From NCBI GenBank assembly GCA_910584045.1, contig CAJTYO010000004.1, positions 34,058 to 98,057 of the forward strand: a DNA stretch of 64,000 bases, in the 5' to 3' direction. The DNA comes from an uncultured Oscillospiraceae bacterium. GTDB lineage: Bacteria; Bacillota; Clostridia; Oscillospirales; Oscillospiraceae. Both the position numbers and the translations under genes were made by a program. The notes beneath the pieces were generated by a model that did no database searches, was not told where the DNA came from, and saw only the letters and a program-made list of their open reading frames with translations. Shown one piece after another: positions 25,337-35,335 of the stretch (the stretch's first letter is position 1; each line of letters opens with the position of its first letter).

Positions 25337-26650
25337 ATGAAAAAGACGCTTGCATTCCTGCTTGCTCTGGTTATGGTTCTGTCCCTGGCGGCCTGCGGCA
25401 ATAACGACAAGCCCGCCGAGGACAACAAGTCCGGCCAGACCGACAACCAGAAGCCCGAGGAGCCCGGCTCCGCCCCCGACGACGCGGCCGGGTCCAGCAC
25501 CGGCGGCGTGGAGCCCGACTACAGCTATCCCATCCGCATCTATTCCAACTCCAACTCCACCGAGCGCACCACCTGGCTCATCGCCGAGGCCAAGGACGCC
25601 GGCTTCAACATCTCCATCGATGACAACTCCGTCATCTCCGGAGATACCGCCGCCATCCAGGCCGCCAACGAGAACAAGGACGGCGACCTGATCTTCGGTC
25701 TGAACGAGACCCGCTGGAGCCAGCTGGTGGACGGCACCTATGAGAATCTGAAGATCGTGGACTGGACGCCCAGCTGGGCCGGCGACGTGGGCGAGTACGT
25801 CTACCCCGGCAAGGCCTACGGCCTGGTTATCCAGAACGTGCTGATGCTCTACCGCAATGATGAGCTGGGCACCAACGGTCAGGAGCTTCACTTCGACCAC
25901 TGGGCCGACATCGTGGACTGCGGCTACAGCTGGTATCGCCAGAACAAGGTGGGCGGCACCACCAACGCCAACATCAACTCCGCCATGCTCTATGCCTTCG
26001 TCGATCCCGCCTCTCCCGCCGGCGGCATCTCCGTGGACGGCTGGAAGACCCTGTGGAAGTACTGCGAGCAGGGCAAGAGCGGCGGCGACGACTACAAGTA
26101 CGGCTTCGATCCCTTGAACAAGGGCGACGTCCAGGTCTCCACCTTCTACTCCTCCTCCCTGTACGGCAAGATCGACGCCGCGGGCGAGAGCTCCGAGAAG
26201 CCCCTGCTGGGCACCATGGAGCCGGAGAATTGGGCTCTGGTGGACATTGCGGACGGCACCTACTACATCGCCGAGTACATCGGCATCCTGGACAAGGCCG
26301 GCCGCACTCCTGAGCAGACCGCCGCTGTGGAGGCCTTTGCCGAGTGGTTCGGCTCCGCCGACGTGCAGGCTGCCTGGGGCGAGGAGTTCGACTCCTATCC
26401 CTGCAACACCGCCTCCGCCGCCATCCTCTATCCTGACGGCGTGCCGGAGATCTACACCCTCAAGAACTTTGCTCTGAGCAAGGTGGACGGCGACGCCACC
26501 TACGCCGAGTATGTGGCCGCCCACTCCAGCGAGTGGACCAACATCATGACCAACCTGGGCTTCTACTGGGCCGACGCCAGCGGCGCCGCCTCCGAGCCCG
26601 ACTGGGACAACCTGGACTGGGGTACCCTGACCCAGTCTGCCGGTGAGTAA
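25337..26650 (+). CDS. ABC transporter substrate-binding lipoprotein (importer 1)
   Basis: 437 residues. Lipoprotein signal LAFLLALVMVLSLAACGNN (Cys at 20), then an acidic/Pro linker to about residue 58. The mature domain starts YPIRIYSNSNSTERTTWLIAEAKDAGFNISI and resembles the iron(III)/AfuA and polyamine-type (family 1/6) binding proteins. RBS is AAAAGGAGACAAAACG. A hairpin follows the gene, then ATPase, methyltransferase and fused-permease genes. Together with the HptARS-like sensor upstream, an anionic or phosphorylated small molecule is a plausible ligand; this is inference. Confidence 0.85.
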   Translation: MKKTLAFLLALVMVLSLAACGNNDKPAEDNKSGQTDNQKPEEPGSAPDDAAGSSTGGVEPDYSYPIRIYSNSNSTERTTWLIAEAKDAGFNISIDDNSVISGDTAAIQAANENKDGDLIFGLNETRWSQLVDGTYENLKIVDWTPSWAGDVGEYVYPGKAYGLVIQNVLMLYRNDELGTNGQELHFDHWADIVDCGYSWYRQNKVGGTTNANINSAMLYAFVDPASPAGGISVDGWKTLWKYCEQGKSGGDDYKYGFDPLNKGDVQVSTFYSSSLYGKIDAAGESSEKPLLGTMEPENWALVDIADGTYYIAEYIGILDKAGRTPEQTAAVEAFAEWFGSADVQAAWGEEFDSYPCNTASAAILYPDGVPEIYTLKNFALSKVDGDATYAEYVAAHSSEWTNIMTNLGFYWADASGAASEPDWDNLDWGTLTQSAGE

Positions 26651-26673
26651 AATCCATCCTTCCCCGCGTTTTC

Positions 26674-26705
26674 CTGTGGCGAGCCGGTCCCCCGGCTCGC
26701 CACAG
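26674..26705 (+). terminator. 14-bp hairpin after binding-protein gene 1
   Basis: CTGTGGCGAGCCGG pairs perfectly with CCGGCTCGCCACAG around TCCC. ATTTACC follows and there is no strong T run. Likely an intra-operon processing or attenuating element. Confidence 0.8.
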
Positions 26706-26754
26706 ATTTACCAACCGTGAATACTATTTTGAGTTAGAGAGGGAGCTGCCGTCT

Positions 26755-27780
<1,026 letters not shown>

Positions 27781-27792
27781 AGGGGGGCGCGG

Positions 27793-28407
27793 GTGTTAGG
27801 CTGTAAGGAGTTTTACGACAAGACCGCCGCCCGCTGGGCGGAAAACGGCTATTCCGACGAGGCGGAGCCGGTGTGTATGGACGAATTCTGCGCCCTGCTG
27901 CCGCCCGGCGGGCGGGTGCTGGACCTCTGCTGCGGCGCGGGCTATGAGAGCTTCCGGCTGCGCAGGCGGGGATTTGAGCCGGTGGGGCTGGATTTCAGCG
28001 GGGAGAGCCTGGCCATTGCCAGGGAGAAAAACCCGGGCGTTTCCTTCCTCCAGGGGGATATGCTGGAGAGCTATTGCCGGATTGGGGCGGTGGACGGCGC
28101 CGTCTGCATCGCCGGACTGGTCCATGTGGAGACGGCGGACCTGCCCCTGGCCTTCCGGCGGGTGGCGGAGGTTTTGAAGCCCGGCGGATATCTGCTGGCC
28201 TCCGTCCGCTACGGCACAGGCCGGATGGAGGAGCGCAGCGTCACCGAGATCGACGGCGAGACCTATGACCGGAACTTCATCGCCCACAACGAGGCGGAGC
28301 TGTCCGCCGCCATGGGGGAGGCGTTCACCCTGGTCGGGGAGCTGCCGTCCGCTATGAAGATCTGGGCCTACTACCTGTTTCAGAAAAAAGAGGAGGTGCG
28401 CGTATGA
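27793..28407 (+). CDS. class I SAM-dependent methyltransferase
   Basis: 204 residues. Motif I VLDLCCGAGYESFRLRRRG (about 38-56), motif II GLDFSGESLAIA, and a later LKPGGYLLASVRYG typical of ubiE/Methyltransf_11-type enzymes. It starts with GTG 12 bases after the ATPase stop, following AGGGGGG, and its stop overlaps the permease ATG (ATGA). It is therefore translated as part of the importer operon. The methyl acceptor is unknown. A small-molecule methyltransferase inside an ABC operon is unusual and may modify the imported compound or simply be a passenger. Confidence 0.85.
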   Translation: MLGCKEFYDKTAARWAENGYSDEAEPVCMDEFCALLPPGGRVLDLCCGAGYESFRLRRRGFEPVGLDFSGESLAIAREKNPGVSFLQGDMLESYCRIGAVDGAVCIAGLVHVETADLPLAFRRVAEVLKPGGYLLASVRYGTGRMEERSVTEIDGETYDRNFIAHNEAELSAAMGEAFTLVGELPSAMKIWAYYLFQKKEEVRV

Positions 28408-30314
28408 CCAAGCTTCGTGAACAGCGGTTCGGGCCGAAGCTGCTGCTGAAGGTGTTCGGGATCGCGTTTTTCGGCTACCTGTTTCTGGGCTTCATGCTGC
28501 TGCCCTGCCTGAATACCCTGGCCAGTATATTCAACACTTCCAACGCCGCCGGAGAGCGGGACCCCCTGGCGGTCCTCCGGTTCTTTTTTGCCGGGAATAT
28601 GGGCTCCTATGTGTGGAACTCCCTAAAGCTGGCGGTGTGTCTGGTGGTCACCGTCAATGTGGTGGGCGTGTCCATCGTGCTCCTGACGGAGTATTTCGAC
28701 ATCAAGGGCGCACGGGTCCTGCGGATGGGATATATGACAACCCTGATCTATTCCGGCGTGGCCCTGGTGACGGGCTACCTGTTCCTCTATGACAGCGACG
28801 GCATCATCACCACGCTGCTGGTGAACGCCTTCCCCAATGTGAATCCGGACTGGTTCTCCGGGTTCAACGCGGTGCTGTTCACCATGACCTTCGCCTGTAC
28901 CAGCAACCACATGCTGTTTCTTCGCAACGCCATCCGGGGCATCGACTACAATACGGTGGAGGCCGCCCGCAACATGGGGGCCAAGCCCTTCAAGGTGCTG
29001 TGGAAGGTGGTTTTCCCCACGCTGATTCCCACTATGTTCTCCCTGACGGTTATGACCTTCATCACGGGTCTGTGCGCCATGTCGGCCCCGACGCTGCTGG
29101 GCTATGACTCCATCAACCCGGAGATCGTCCGTCTGGCGGGGTCCTCCTCGGCGGATGAGGCCTTTCCCCAGGCCCGGGCGGCGCTGCTGTCGGTGATTTT
29201 GGCTCTGTTTACCATTGTACTGCTGACCATCCTGTCCTCCTACGAACGAAAGGGGCACTACCTGTCGGTGTCCAAGACCAAGGCCAGGCTGCAAAAGCAG
29301 AGGATCAACAACCCGGCGGCCAACGTGCTGGCGCATATCTACGCCTATGTGCTGTTTATCGTCTACATGATCCCCGTGGTGATGATCGTCATCTTCTCCT
29401 TCCAGACCTACGGGGCCATCCGGATGAAGAAGCTGGATGTGACCAACTGGACGCTTATCAACTTCTTCGGCACCCAGGATTATGAGTATCTCACCAGCCG
29501 GGGGACCTATAAGACCCGGAAGGGCTCCATCTCCGGCCTGTTTGCCAACGAGGCCACGCTGGGGGGCATCAAGCTGAGCTTCATACTGTCCGCCATTGCG
29601 GCGGCCCTGGCCTGCGTCATCGTGGTGGTGGCCTGCAACTATATTTTCAAGAACCGGAACAAGAAGTCCGGTACGGTGCTGGAGTACAGCCTTCTGTTTC
29701 CCTGGCTGCTGCCCACCATCCTCATCTGCTACTCCTACCGGGTGTACTTCAACAGCGAGGATGTGTGGTATGTGGGGGGAAACAACCTGTACTATGCGGA
29801 AAATGTACGCCTTTTGATTATACTGGCGTATACGGTGGTCAAGCTGCCCTTCTCCCTGCGGATGATCAAAGCGTCGTTCTACGCCATCGACGAGGAGCTG
29901 GAGGACGCGGCCCGAAACCTGGGGGCCAGCGGCTTTGTGACGTTCTTGAAGGTAAAACTGCCCATCATTCTGCCATCGGTGCTGGCGGTGTTCGCGCTGA
30001 ACTTTAACGCGCTGTTCACCGAGTACGATATGTCCGCCACCTTCGCCAGCTCCTACGGCACCAGCTACGCCATGGTCATCCAGTCCATGTGCGCCGAGGA
30101 GGGGCTGTACGGCTACAACGTCAACGCCTCCGGCCGGCGCTGCGCGTCCACGGTGTTCATCATGATCGTCTCCGGTGTTATCCTGTATCTGGTCTACGGC
30201 GTGGGAGCCCGGGATCTGGGCGAGCGGCTGGAGATCAGGGACCGGCGGCGAAAGCGCATGGAGCGGCTGCAGAGCCGGTTCAAAAAAGCGTCCGCAGCGA
30301 AAACAGAGCCATAA
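28404..30314 (+). CDS. fused double-permease protein, FbpB type (importer 1)
   Basis: 636 residues containing two complete membrane-permease modules in one chain. The first EAA loop is VEAARNMGAKPFKVLWKVVFP (about residue 190), the second is EDAARNLGASGFVTFLKVKLP (about residue 505). About 12 membrane spans are predicted. Fe3+/AfuB-like permeases typically have this fused form. It overlaps the methyltransferase gene by 4 bases and is followed by a HAD hydrolase gene 12 bases later. Confidence 0.92.
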   Translation: MTKLREQRFGPKLLLKVFGIAFFGYLFLGFMLLPCLNTLASIFNTSNAAGERDPLAVLRFFFAGNMGSYVWNSLKLAVCLVVTVNVVGVSIVLLTEYFDIKGARVLRMGYMTTLIYSGVALVTGYLFLYDSDGIITTLLVNAFPNVNPDWFSGFNAVLFTMTFACTSNHMLFLRNAIRGIDYNTVEAARNMGAKPFKVLWKVVFPTLIPTMFSLTVMTFITGLCAMSAPTLLGYDSINPEIVRLAGSSSADEAFPQARAALLSVILALFTIVLLTILSSYERKGHYLSVSKTKARLQKQRINNPAANVLAHIYAYVLFIVYMIPVVMIVIFSFQTYGAIRMKKLDVTNWTLINFFGTQDYEYLTSRGTYKTRKGSISGLFANEATLGGIKLSFILSAIAAALACVIVVVACNYIFKNRNKKSGTVLEYSLLFPWLLPTILICYSYRVYFNSEDVWYVGGNNLYYAENVRLLIILAYTVVKLPFSLRMIKASFYAIDEELEDAARNLGASGFVTFLKVKLPIILPSVLAVFALNFNALFTEYDMSATFASSYGTSYAMVIQSMCAEEGLYGYNVNASGRRCASTVFIMIVSGVILYLVYGVGARDLGERLEIRDRRRKRMERLQSRFKKASAAKTEP

Positions 30315-30326
30315 GGAGGTATATCC

Positions 30327-30953
30327 ATGATTCGAAACATCATCTTTGATATGGGCGGCGTGCTGATTCACTACGTTCCCCGGGAAATCCTGTCCCACCT
30401 GAAGCTGAGCGGGGAGGACGAGGCCCTTCTGATGCGGGAGATGTTCAACTCCGTGGAATGGGTCCGTCTGGACCGGGGGACCATCTCCCACGAGGATGCC
30501 GTCGCCGCCATGCAGGCCCGGCTGCCCCAGCACCTCCACGCCGCTGTGGAGCAGGTGGTGGGCGGCTGGTGGGAGCTGGAGCTGCGCCCCATGGAGGGCA
30601 TGGAGCCCTTGCTGGCGGAGCTGAAGAGGCTGGGTTACGGCCTCTATCTCCTCTCCAATGCCACCGCGCGGCAGCCGGAATACTTCGACCGCATCCCCGG
30701 CAGTCAGTATTTCGATGGCAGGATCATCTCCGCCCACTACAAGCTCCTCAAGCCCCAAAAGGAGATTTTCGACACGCTGCTGCGGGAGTACGGGCTGCAG
30801 GCGGAGGAGTGCTTCTTCGTGGACGACCTCAACATCAACATCGAGGGAGCCGTCTGCGCCGGTATAGCCGGGGCGGTGTTCGACGGCGATGTGCCCCGGC
30901 TGCGCCGGGCTCTGCGGGCGGCGGGGGTGGCCGTTGAGCTGGGGGAAAACTGA
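30327..30953 (+). CDS. HAD-family phosphatase (subfamily IA, YihX-like)
   Basis: 208 residues. Motif 1 IIFDMGGVLIHY (usual DxDG replaced by DMGG, as in YihX-like and epoxide-hydrolase-type HADs), motif 2 LYLLSNATAR, motif 3 Lys in LLKPQKEIF, motif 4 CFFVDDLNINIEGA. RBS AAGGAGGTATATCC. Last gene of importer operon 1. Known relatives dephosphorylate sugar phosphates or FMN. This fits import of a phosphorylated sugar, the inference suggested by the HptARS-like sensor, but the substrate is not shown by the sequence. Confidence 0.88.
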   Translation: MIRNIIFDMGGVLIHYVPREILSHLKLSGEDEALLMREMFNSVEWVRLDRGTISHEDAVAAMQARLPQHLHAAVEQVVGGWWELELRPMEGMEPLLAELKRLGYGLYLLSNATARQPEYFDRIPGSQYFDGRIISAHYKLLKPQKEIFDTLLREYGLQAEECFFVDDLNINIEGAVCAGIAGAVFDGDVPRLRRALRAAGVAVELGEN

Positions 30954-30991
30954 TAAATTTAGTGTTATTTGGGCACCTTTTTTCGGATGCG

Positions 30992-31065
30992 TTGACTTTT
31001 CGCCTCCACAGTTTTACAATAAGGCCACCTTTAGCGGTGGAAGAATTGGGCAATATGCCTAATTC
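30992..31065 (+). promoter_or_regulatory. strong promoter with two-hairpin leader for importer 2
   Basis: TTGACT (30992-30997), 17 bases, TACAAT (31015-31020). The expected transcript begins near 31026 with small hairpin CCACC/GGTGG (31025-31040), then a 10-bp hairpin (31043-31052 with 31056-31065), just before the GGAGG ribosome site. Confidence 0.7.
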
Positions 31066-31098
31066 CCGCTGAAGAAAATTAGATTGGAGGATTTTAGT

Positions 31099-32253
31099 AT
31101 GAAGAAGGCTTTGTCTCTGCTGCTTGTTCTGCTGATGGCCCTGTCTCTTGCGGCCTGCGGCGGCAACGACGACAAGCAGCCCAGCAATGATCCGCCCCAG
31201 CAGTCTGATCCCGCGCCCGCGGACGACGCCAAGGAGCCCGCTGACGCCGCCGGCATGGACGCGCTCATCGAGGCCGCCAAGGCCGAGGGCGAGCTGGTGG
31301 TCTACGGCTCCTGCGAGGAGGAGTACCTGTCCGCCGCCTGCGAGCACTTTGAGGAGCTCTACGGCATCAAGACCATCTATCAGCGCCTGTCCACCGGCGA
31401 GGTCCAGGCCAAGATCGAGGAGGAGAACGGCAGCCCCTCCGCCGACGTATGGTTTGGCGGCACCACCGATCCCTATAACGTCGTGGCCGCCGAGGGCCTG
31501 CTGGAGCCCTATGCCGCCGAGAACGCCTCCCACCTGCTGGACGACCAGTATAAGGACGCCGACGGCAACTGGTATGGCATCTACAAGGGTATTCTGGGCT
31601 TCATGGTCAACAAGGATGAGCTGGCCCGCATGAATATCGAGGCCCCTCAGGATTGGCAGGACCTGCTGGACCCCAAGTATGAGGGCCTGATCTGGCTGTC
31701 CAACTACAACACCGCCGGCACCGCCAAGCTGGTCATCAACACCATGATCCAGAAGTACGGCCACGACGAGGGCATCCAGTACCTGGTTGACCTGGACAAG
31801 AACATCCAGGTGTATACCAAGTCCGGCTCCGGCCCCTCCAAGAACGTGGGCACCGGCGAGTGCGTGGTGGGCATCGGCTTCCTCCATGACGGCATCACCC
31901 AGATCGTGGACAACGGCTATGAGAACGTGGAGCTGGTCATCCCCTCCAGCGGCACCTCCTTCGAGGTGGGCGCCACCGCCATCTTCAAGGGCGCGAAGCA
32001 CCCCAACGCCGCCAAGCTGTGGATTGAGTACGCCCTGTCCCCCGAGTGCGTGGAGCTGGCCGACGATCACGGCTCCTATCAGTTCCTGGTGATCGACAAC
32101 GCCCAGCAGCCCGCCCAGGCCGCCGAGTTCGGTCTCGATCCCAACAACGTCATGAAGTATGACTTCGAGGACGCCAAGAACAACATCACCTCCTATATTG
32201 AAGAGGTCATGAACGCCCTGGGCGGCGGCGACGACCGTTTCAAGACCGAGTAA
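31099..32253 (+). CDS. ABC transporter substrate-binding lipoprotein, FbpA/AfuA type (importer 2)
   Basis: 384 residues. Lipoprotein signal LSLLLVLLMALSLAACGGN (Cys at 20), Asp/Pro-rich linker to about residue 50, then an iron/organophosphate-type binding domain (LVVYGSCEEEYLSAACEHFEELYGIKTI; ADVWFGGTTDPYNVVAAEGLLEPY). The ATG at 31099 follows TTGGAGGATTTTAGT; a TTG at 31084 precedes that ribosome site. It resembles the sensor protein at 21724 more than importer 1's binding protein, so sensor and importer 2 may bind related ligands. Confidence 0.9.
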   Translation: MKKALSLLLVLLMALSLAACGGNDDKQPSNDPPQQSDPAPADDAKEPADAAGMDALIEAAKAEGELVVYGSCEEEYLSAACEHFEELYGIKTIYQRLSTGEVQAKIEEENGSPSADVWFGGTTDPYNVVAAEGLLEPYAAENASHLLDDQYKDADGNWYGIYKGILGFMVNKDELARMNIEAPQDWQDLLDPKYEGLIWLSNYNTAGTAKLVINTMIQKYGHDEGIQYLVDLDKNIQVYTKSGSGPSKNVGTGECVVGIGFLHDGITQIVDNGYENVELVIPSSGTSFEVGATAIFKGAKHPNAAKLWIEYALSPECVELADDHGSYQFLVIDNAQQPAQAAEFGLDPNNVMKYDFEDAKNNITSYIEEVMNALGGGDDRFKTE

Positions 32254-32275
32254 TTCCACTCCGCTGATCCAAGCG

Positions 32276-32309
32276 ATGGGGGACGGCGTGCGTCGCCGTC
32301 CCCCATTTT
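32276..32309 (+). terminator. 13-bp hairpin after binding-protein gene 2
   Basis: ATGGGGGACGGCG (32276-32288) pairs with CGCCGTCCCCCAT (32294-32306), followed by TTTTCCC. It is a partial attenuator between binding-protein and permease genes. Confidence 0.85.
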
Positions 32310-32348
32310 CCCTACTGTGTGTCCTGTATGAGAAAGGAGGCTTCCCCT

Positions 32349-34064
32349 ATGGCAAGGAGCCAGGGCGCGGCTCTGGATCGGAAAAAGCTGATGGCCGACC
32401 CCATTATGGTCTGCACAATCGTGGTTCTGATCGCATTTCTGACTTTGTTTATCCTCTACCCGCTGGCCATACTGCTGGTGGATAGTTTCGTGGGCGATGG
32501 AGGCGGCTTCTCCTTCGCCGTGTTCCAGCGTATTTTCGCCATGCCCAACTTTACCACCGCCATTACCAACACTCTGAAGGTGGGCTTTCTGGTGGGCATT
32601 ATCTCCACCGTGGTGGGCCTCCTGTTCGCCTATGTGGAGGTGTATGTCAAGGTGGGCCGGGTGGTGGGCGGCCTGTTCAAGGTGGTGTCCATGCTGCCGG
32701 TGGTGTCGCCTCCCTTTGTGCTGAGCCTGTCCATGATTATGCTCTTCGGCAAGGCGGGGCTCATCACCCGGTTCCTGCTGGGTATCTATGACAACAACGT
32801 ATACGGGTTCTGGGGCATTGTCATCGTCCAGTCCCTGACCTTTTTCCCAGTGTGCTACATGATGCTCAAGGGGCTGCTCAAGAACATCGACCCCTCCCTG
32901 GAGGAGGCTGCCCGGGATATGGGGGCCTCCCGCTCCAAGGTGTTCCTGACCGTGACCATGCCCCTGCTGCTGCCGGGGCTGGGCAACGCGTTTCTGGTGA
33001 CCTTCATCGAGTCCATCGCCGACTTCGCCAACCCCATGATCATCGGCGGCTCCTATGACACCCTGGCCACCACCATCTATCTCCAGATCACCGGCGCATA
33101 TGACAAGGCCGGGGCGGCGGCCATGGCCGTGGTGCTGCTGTGCATCACGCTGCTGATGTTCGCGGTGCAGAAGTACTACCTGGAGGCCAAGACCGCCGCC
33201 ACCCTGACGGGCAAGGCCTCCCGGGGGCGGATGCTGATCGGGGACAGAAGCGTGGCCATACCGCTGACCATCCTGTGCGGCCTGGCGGCCTTTTTCGTCA
33301 TCATGATGTACCTGTGCGTGCCCATCGGGGCCCTGTTCCCCACCTGGGGATATAAGTTCACCCCCCTGACCTTCAAGTGGTTCGGCCAGGTGTTCACCAA
33401 GTACAAGGGACTAAGGGCCTTCCGGGATTCCTTTGTGCTGTCCATGGTGGCAGCGCCCATCACGGCGCTGCTGTCCATGATTATCTCCTATCTGGTGGTC
33501 AAGCGGAGATTCAAGGCCAAGGGCTTCATCGAGGCCGTGTCCATGCTGGCCATGGCCGTGCCCGGCACGGTGCTGGGCGTGGGGTACATACGGGGCTTCT
33601 CCGGCGGCCTGTTCCACACCGGCTTCCTCTCCGGCATCTACGGCAGCGCGGCCATCCTGATTATCGTTTTCGTGGTCCGCTCCCTGCCCACGGGCACTCG
33701 CAGCGGCATCTCCGCCCTGCGGCAGATCGACAAGTCCATTGAGGAGTCTGCCTATGATATGGGGGCGGACAGCTTCAAGGTGTTCATGACCGTGACGCTG
33801 CCCCTCATCAAGGACTCCTTCCTCAGCGGTCTGGTCACCGCCTTTGTGCGCTCCATCACCGCCATCTCCGCCATCATCCTGCTGGTGACGCCCCAGTTCC
33901 TGCTCATCACCGTGCAGATCAATGAGTTTGCAGAGAAGGGCTCCTATTCCATCGCCTGCGCATTCGCAACGATCCTGATTATCATCACCTACGGCGCTGT
34001 GCTGCTGATGAACCTGTTTATCAAATTCTTCGGCACCAGCAGAAAGCTCAAGGAGGTCGAATAA
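32349..34064 (+). CDS. fused double-permease protein, FbpB type (importer 2)
   Basis: 571 residues with two permease modules. The EAA loops are EEAARDMGASRSKVFLTVTMP (about residue 195) and EESAYDMGADSFKVFMTVTLP (about residue 475). About 12 membrane spans are predicted. The ATG at 32349 has AAAGGAGG 7 bases upstream; an in-frame ATG at 32319 lies upstream of that ribosome site and is disfavoured. It is followed after 3 bases by the ATPase gene. The two fused permeases in this window share architecture but differ clearly in sequence. Confidence 0.92.
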   Translation: MARSQGAALDRKKLMADPIMVCTIVVLIAFLTLFILYPLAILLVDSFVGDGGGFSFAVFQRIFAMPNFTTAITNTLKVGFLVGIISTVVGLLFAYVEVYVKVGRVVGGLFKVVSMLPVVSPPFVLSLSMIMLFGKAGLITRFLLGIYDNNVYGFWGIVIVQSLTFFPVCYMMLKGLLKNIDPSLEEAARDMGASRSKVFLTVTMPLLLPGLGNAFLVTFIESIADFANPMIIGGSYDTLATTIYLQITGAYDKAGAAAMAVVLLCITLLMFAVQKYYLEAKTAATLTGKASRGRMLIGDRSVAIPLTILCGLAAFFVIMMYLCVPIGALFPTWGYKFTPLTFKWFGQVFTKYKGLRAFRDSFVLSMVAAPITALLSMIISYLVVKRRFKAKGFIEAVSMLAMAVPGTVLGVGYIRGFSGGLFHTGFLSGIYGSAAILIIVFVVRSLPTGTRSGISALRQIDKSIEESAYDMGADSFKVFMTVTLPLIKDSFLSGLVTAFVRSITAISAIILLVTPQFLLITVQINEFAEKGSYSIACAFATILIIITYGAVLLMNLFIKFFGTSRKLKEVE

Positions 34065-34067
34065 GCC

Positions 34068-35144
34068 ATGTCAAAAGTCAAGAAAGGCGTGCGCCTGGAG
34101 CACATCTCCAAAATCTATCAGGACCCCAAAACCGGCAAGGATTTTTACGCGGTGAAGGACACCTCCCTGACCATCGAGCCCGGCTCCTTCGTGACGCTGC
34201 TGGGTCCCTCCGGCTGCGGAAAGACCACCACTCTGCGTATGATCGCCGGCTTTGAGAGCCCCGACGAGGGGGAAATCTATCTGGGGGACGAGGCCATCAA
34301 CGCCCTGACCCCCAACAAGCGGGACACCGCCATGGTGTTCCAGAGCTACGCCCTGCTGCCCCATTACAACGTATTTGACAACGTGGCCTACGGCCTGAAG
34401 CTCCGAAAGGTTCCCAAGGAGGAGATCAGAAGCCGGGTCATGAGGATTCTGGATTTGGTGGAGCTCACCGGTATGGAGGGGCGCATGACCAACCAGCTCT
34501 CCGGCGGACAGCAGCAGCGTGTGGCCCTGGCGAGAGCCCTGGTCATTGAGCCGGGCGTGCTGCTGTTTGACGAGCCCCTCTCCAACCTGGACGCCAAGCT
34601 GCGGGTGTCCATGCGCACGGAGATCCGCCGCATCCAGCAGGAGGTGGGCATCACCGCCATCTACGTCACCCACGACCAGAGCGAGGCCATGGCCCTGTCG
34701 GACAACATTATCATTATGAACAAGGGCGTGGTGGCCCAGATGGGCTCCCCCCAGGAGATTTACTACCACCCCAACAGCGAGTTCGTGGCGGATTTCATCG
34801 GGGAGGCCAACTTCCTGAGAGGGCGCTTTGAGCGGCAGGACGGGGATCACGTCGTTCTGAACATTGAGGGCCACGCCGCCAGGGTTCCCGCCAAGGCGGG
34901 AATGGCGGCGGGCGCGGAGTATACCGTGGTGCTGCGTCCGGAGTCCGCCGTTCTGGCGAACGAGGGCGGGCTGCCCTGCAAGGTGGTTCTCTCCTGCTTC
35001 ATGGGCTCCTATCAGAACTACCATGTGACAGTGGGGAATACGCTGGTGAAGCTCACGGATTACAATCCGAAGAACAAGAAGATATATGCCGTAGGGGACC
35101 GGTGCTCGCTGGTATTCGACCCGGAATCGGTGCATATTCTGTGA
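34068..35144 (+). CDS. ABC transporter ATP-binding protein, FbpC type (importer 2)
   Basis: 358 residues. Walker A GPSGCGKTTT near residue 46, Q-loop VFQSYALLPHY, signature LSGGQQQR, Walker B LLFDEPLSNLDAKLR, H-loop VTHDQSEA, then a TOBE-like C-terminus from about 270. Four bases separate it from the permease stop. It ends the importer 2 operon, and a good terminator follows. The close spacing supports a dedicated permease-ATPase pair. Confidence 0.94.
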   Translation: MSKVKKGVRLEHISKIYQDPKTGKDFYAVKDTSLTIEPGSFVTLLGPSGCGKTTTLRMIAGFESPDEGEIYLGDEAINALTPNKRDTAMVFQSYALLPHYNVFDNVAYGLKLRKVPKEEIRSRVMRILDLVELTGMEGRMTNQLSGGQQQRVALARALVIEPGVLLFDEPLSNLDAKLRVSMRTEIRRIQQEVGITAIYVTHDQSEAMALSDNIIIMNKGVVAQMGSPQEIYYHPNSEFVADFIGEANFLRGRFERQDGDHVVLNIEGHAARVPAKAGMAAGAEYTVVLRPESAVLANEGGLPCKVVLSCFMGSYQNYHVTVGNTLVKLTDYNPKNKKIYAVGDRCSLVFDPESVHIL

Positions 35145-35148
35145 TAAG

Positions 35149-35187
35149 CAGGGACCCGGAGCAGCCGCTCCGGGTCCCTGTTTATTT
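35149..35187 (+). terminator. rho-independent terminator after importer 2
   Basis: CAGGGACCCGGAG (35149-35161) pairs with CTCCGGGTCCCTG (35168-35180), followed by TTTATTT. Confidence 0.92.
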
Positions 35188-35238
35188 AAAATTGCCAATC
35201 CGTTTTACCGCGGGCCCGATACTTTGAGACGCAGTGCC

Positions 35239-35304
35239 GTTCCAGGCTTTCTGCCCGGCGTCAGGCGGGCGGCGGTATGGCGCTCCTGTTGGGGAAATAG
35301 TATG
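35239..35304. repeat. dispersed intergenic repeat, copy B
   Basis: Lies in the 35145-35335 gap. GTTCCAGGCTTTCTGCCCGG and the following GCGTCAGGCGG, GGCGGTATGG, CTCCTG and GAAATAGTATG align with copy A at 5371-5444 and in part with copy C at 16975-17030. Non-coding on both strands. Confidence 0.55.
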
Positions 35305-35335
35305 AAAAGAAATTATTTGACCCTTTTCAAGTGCT

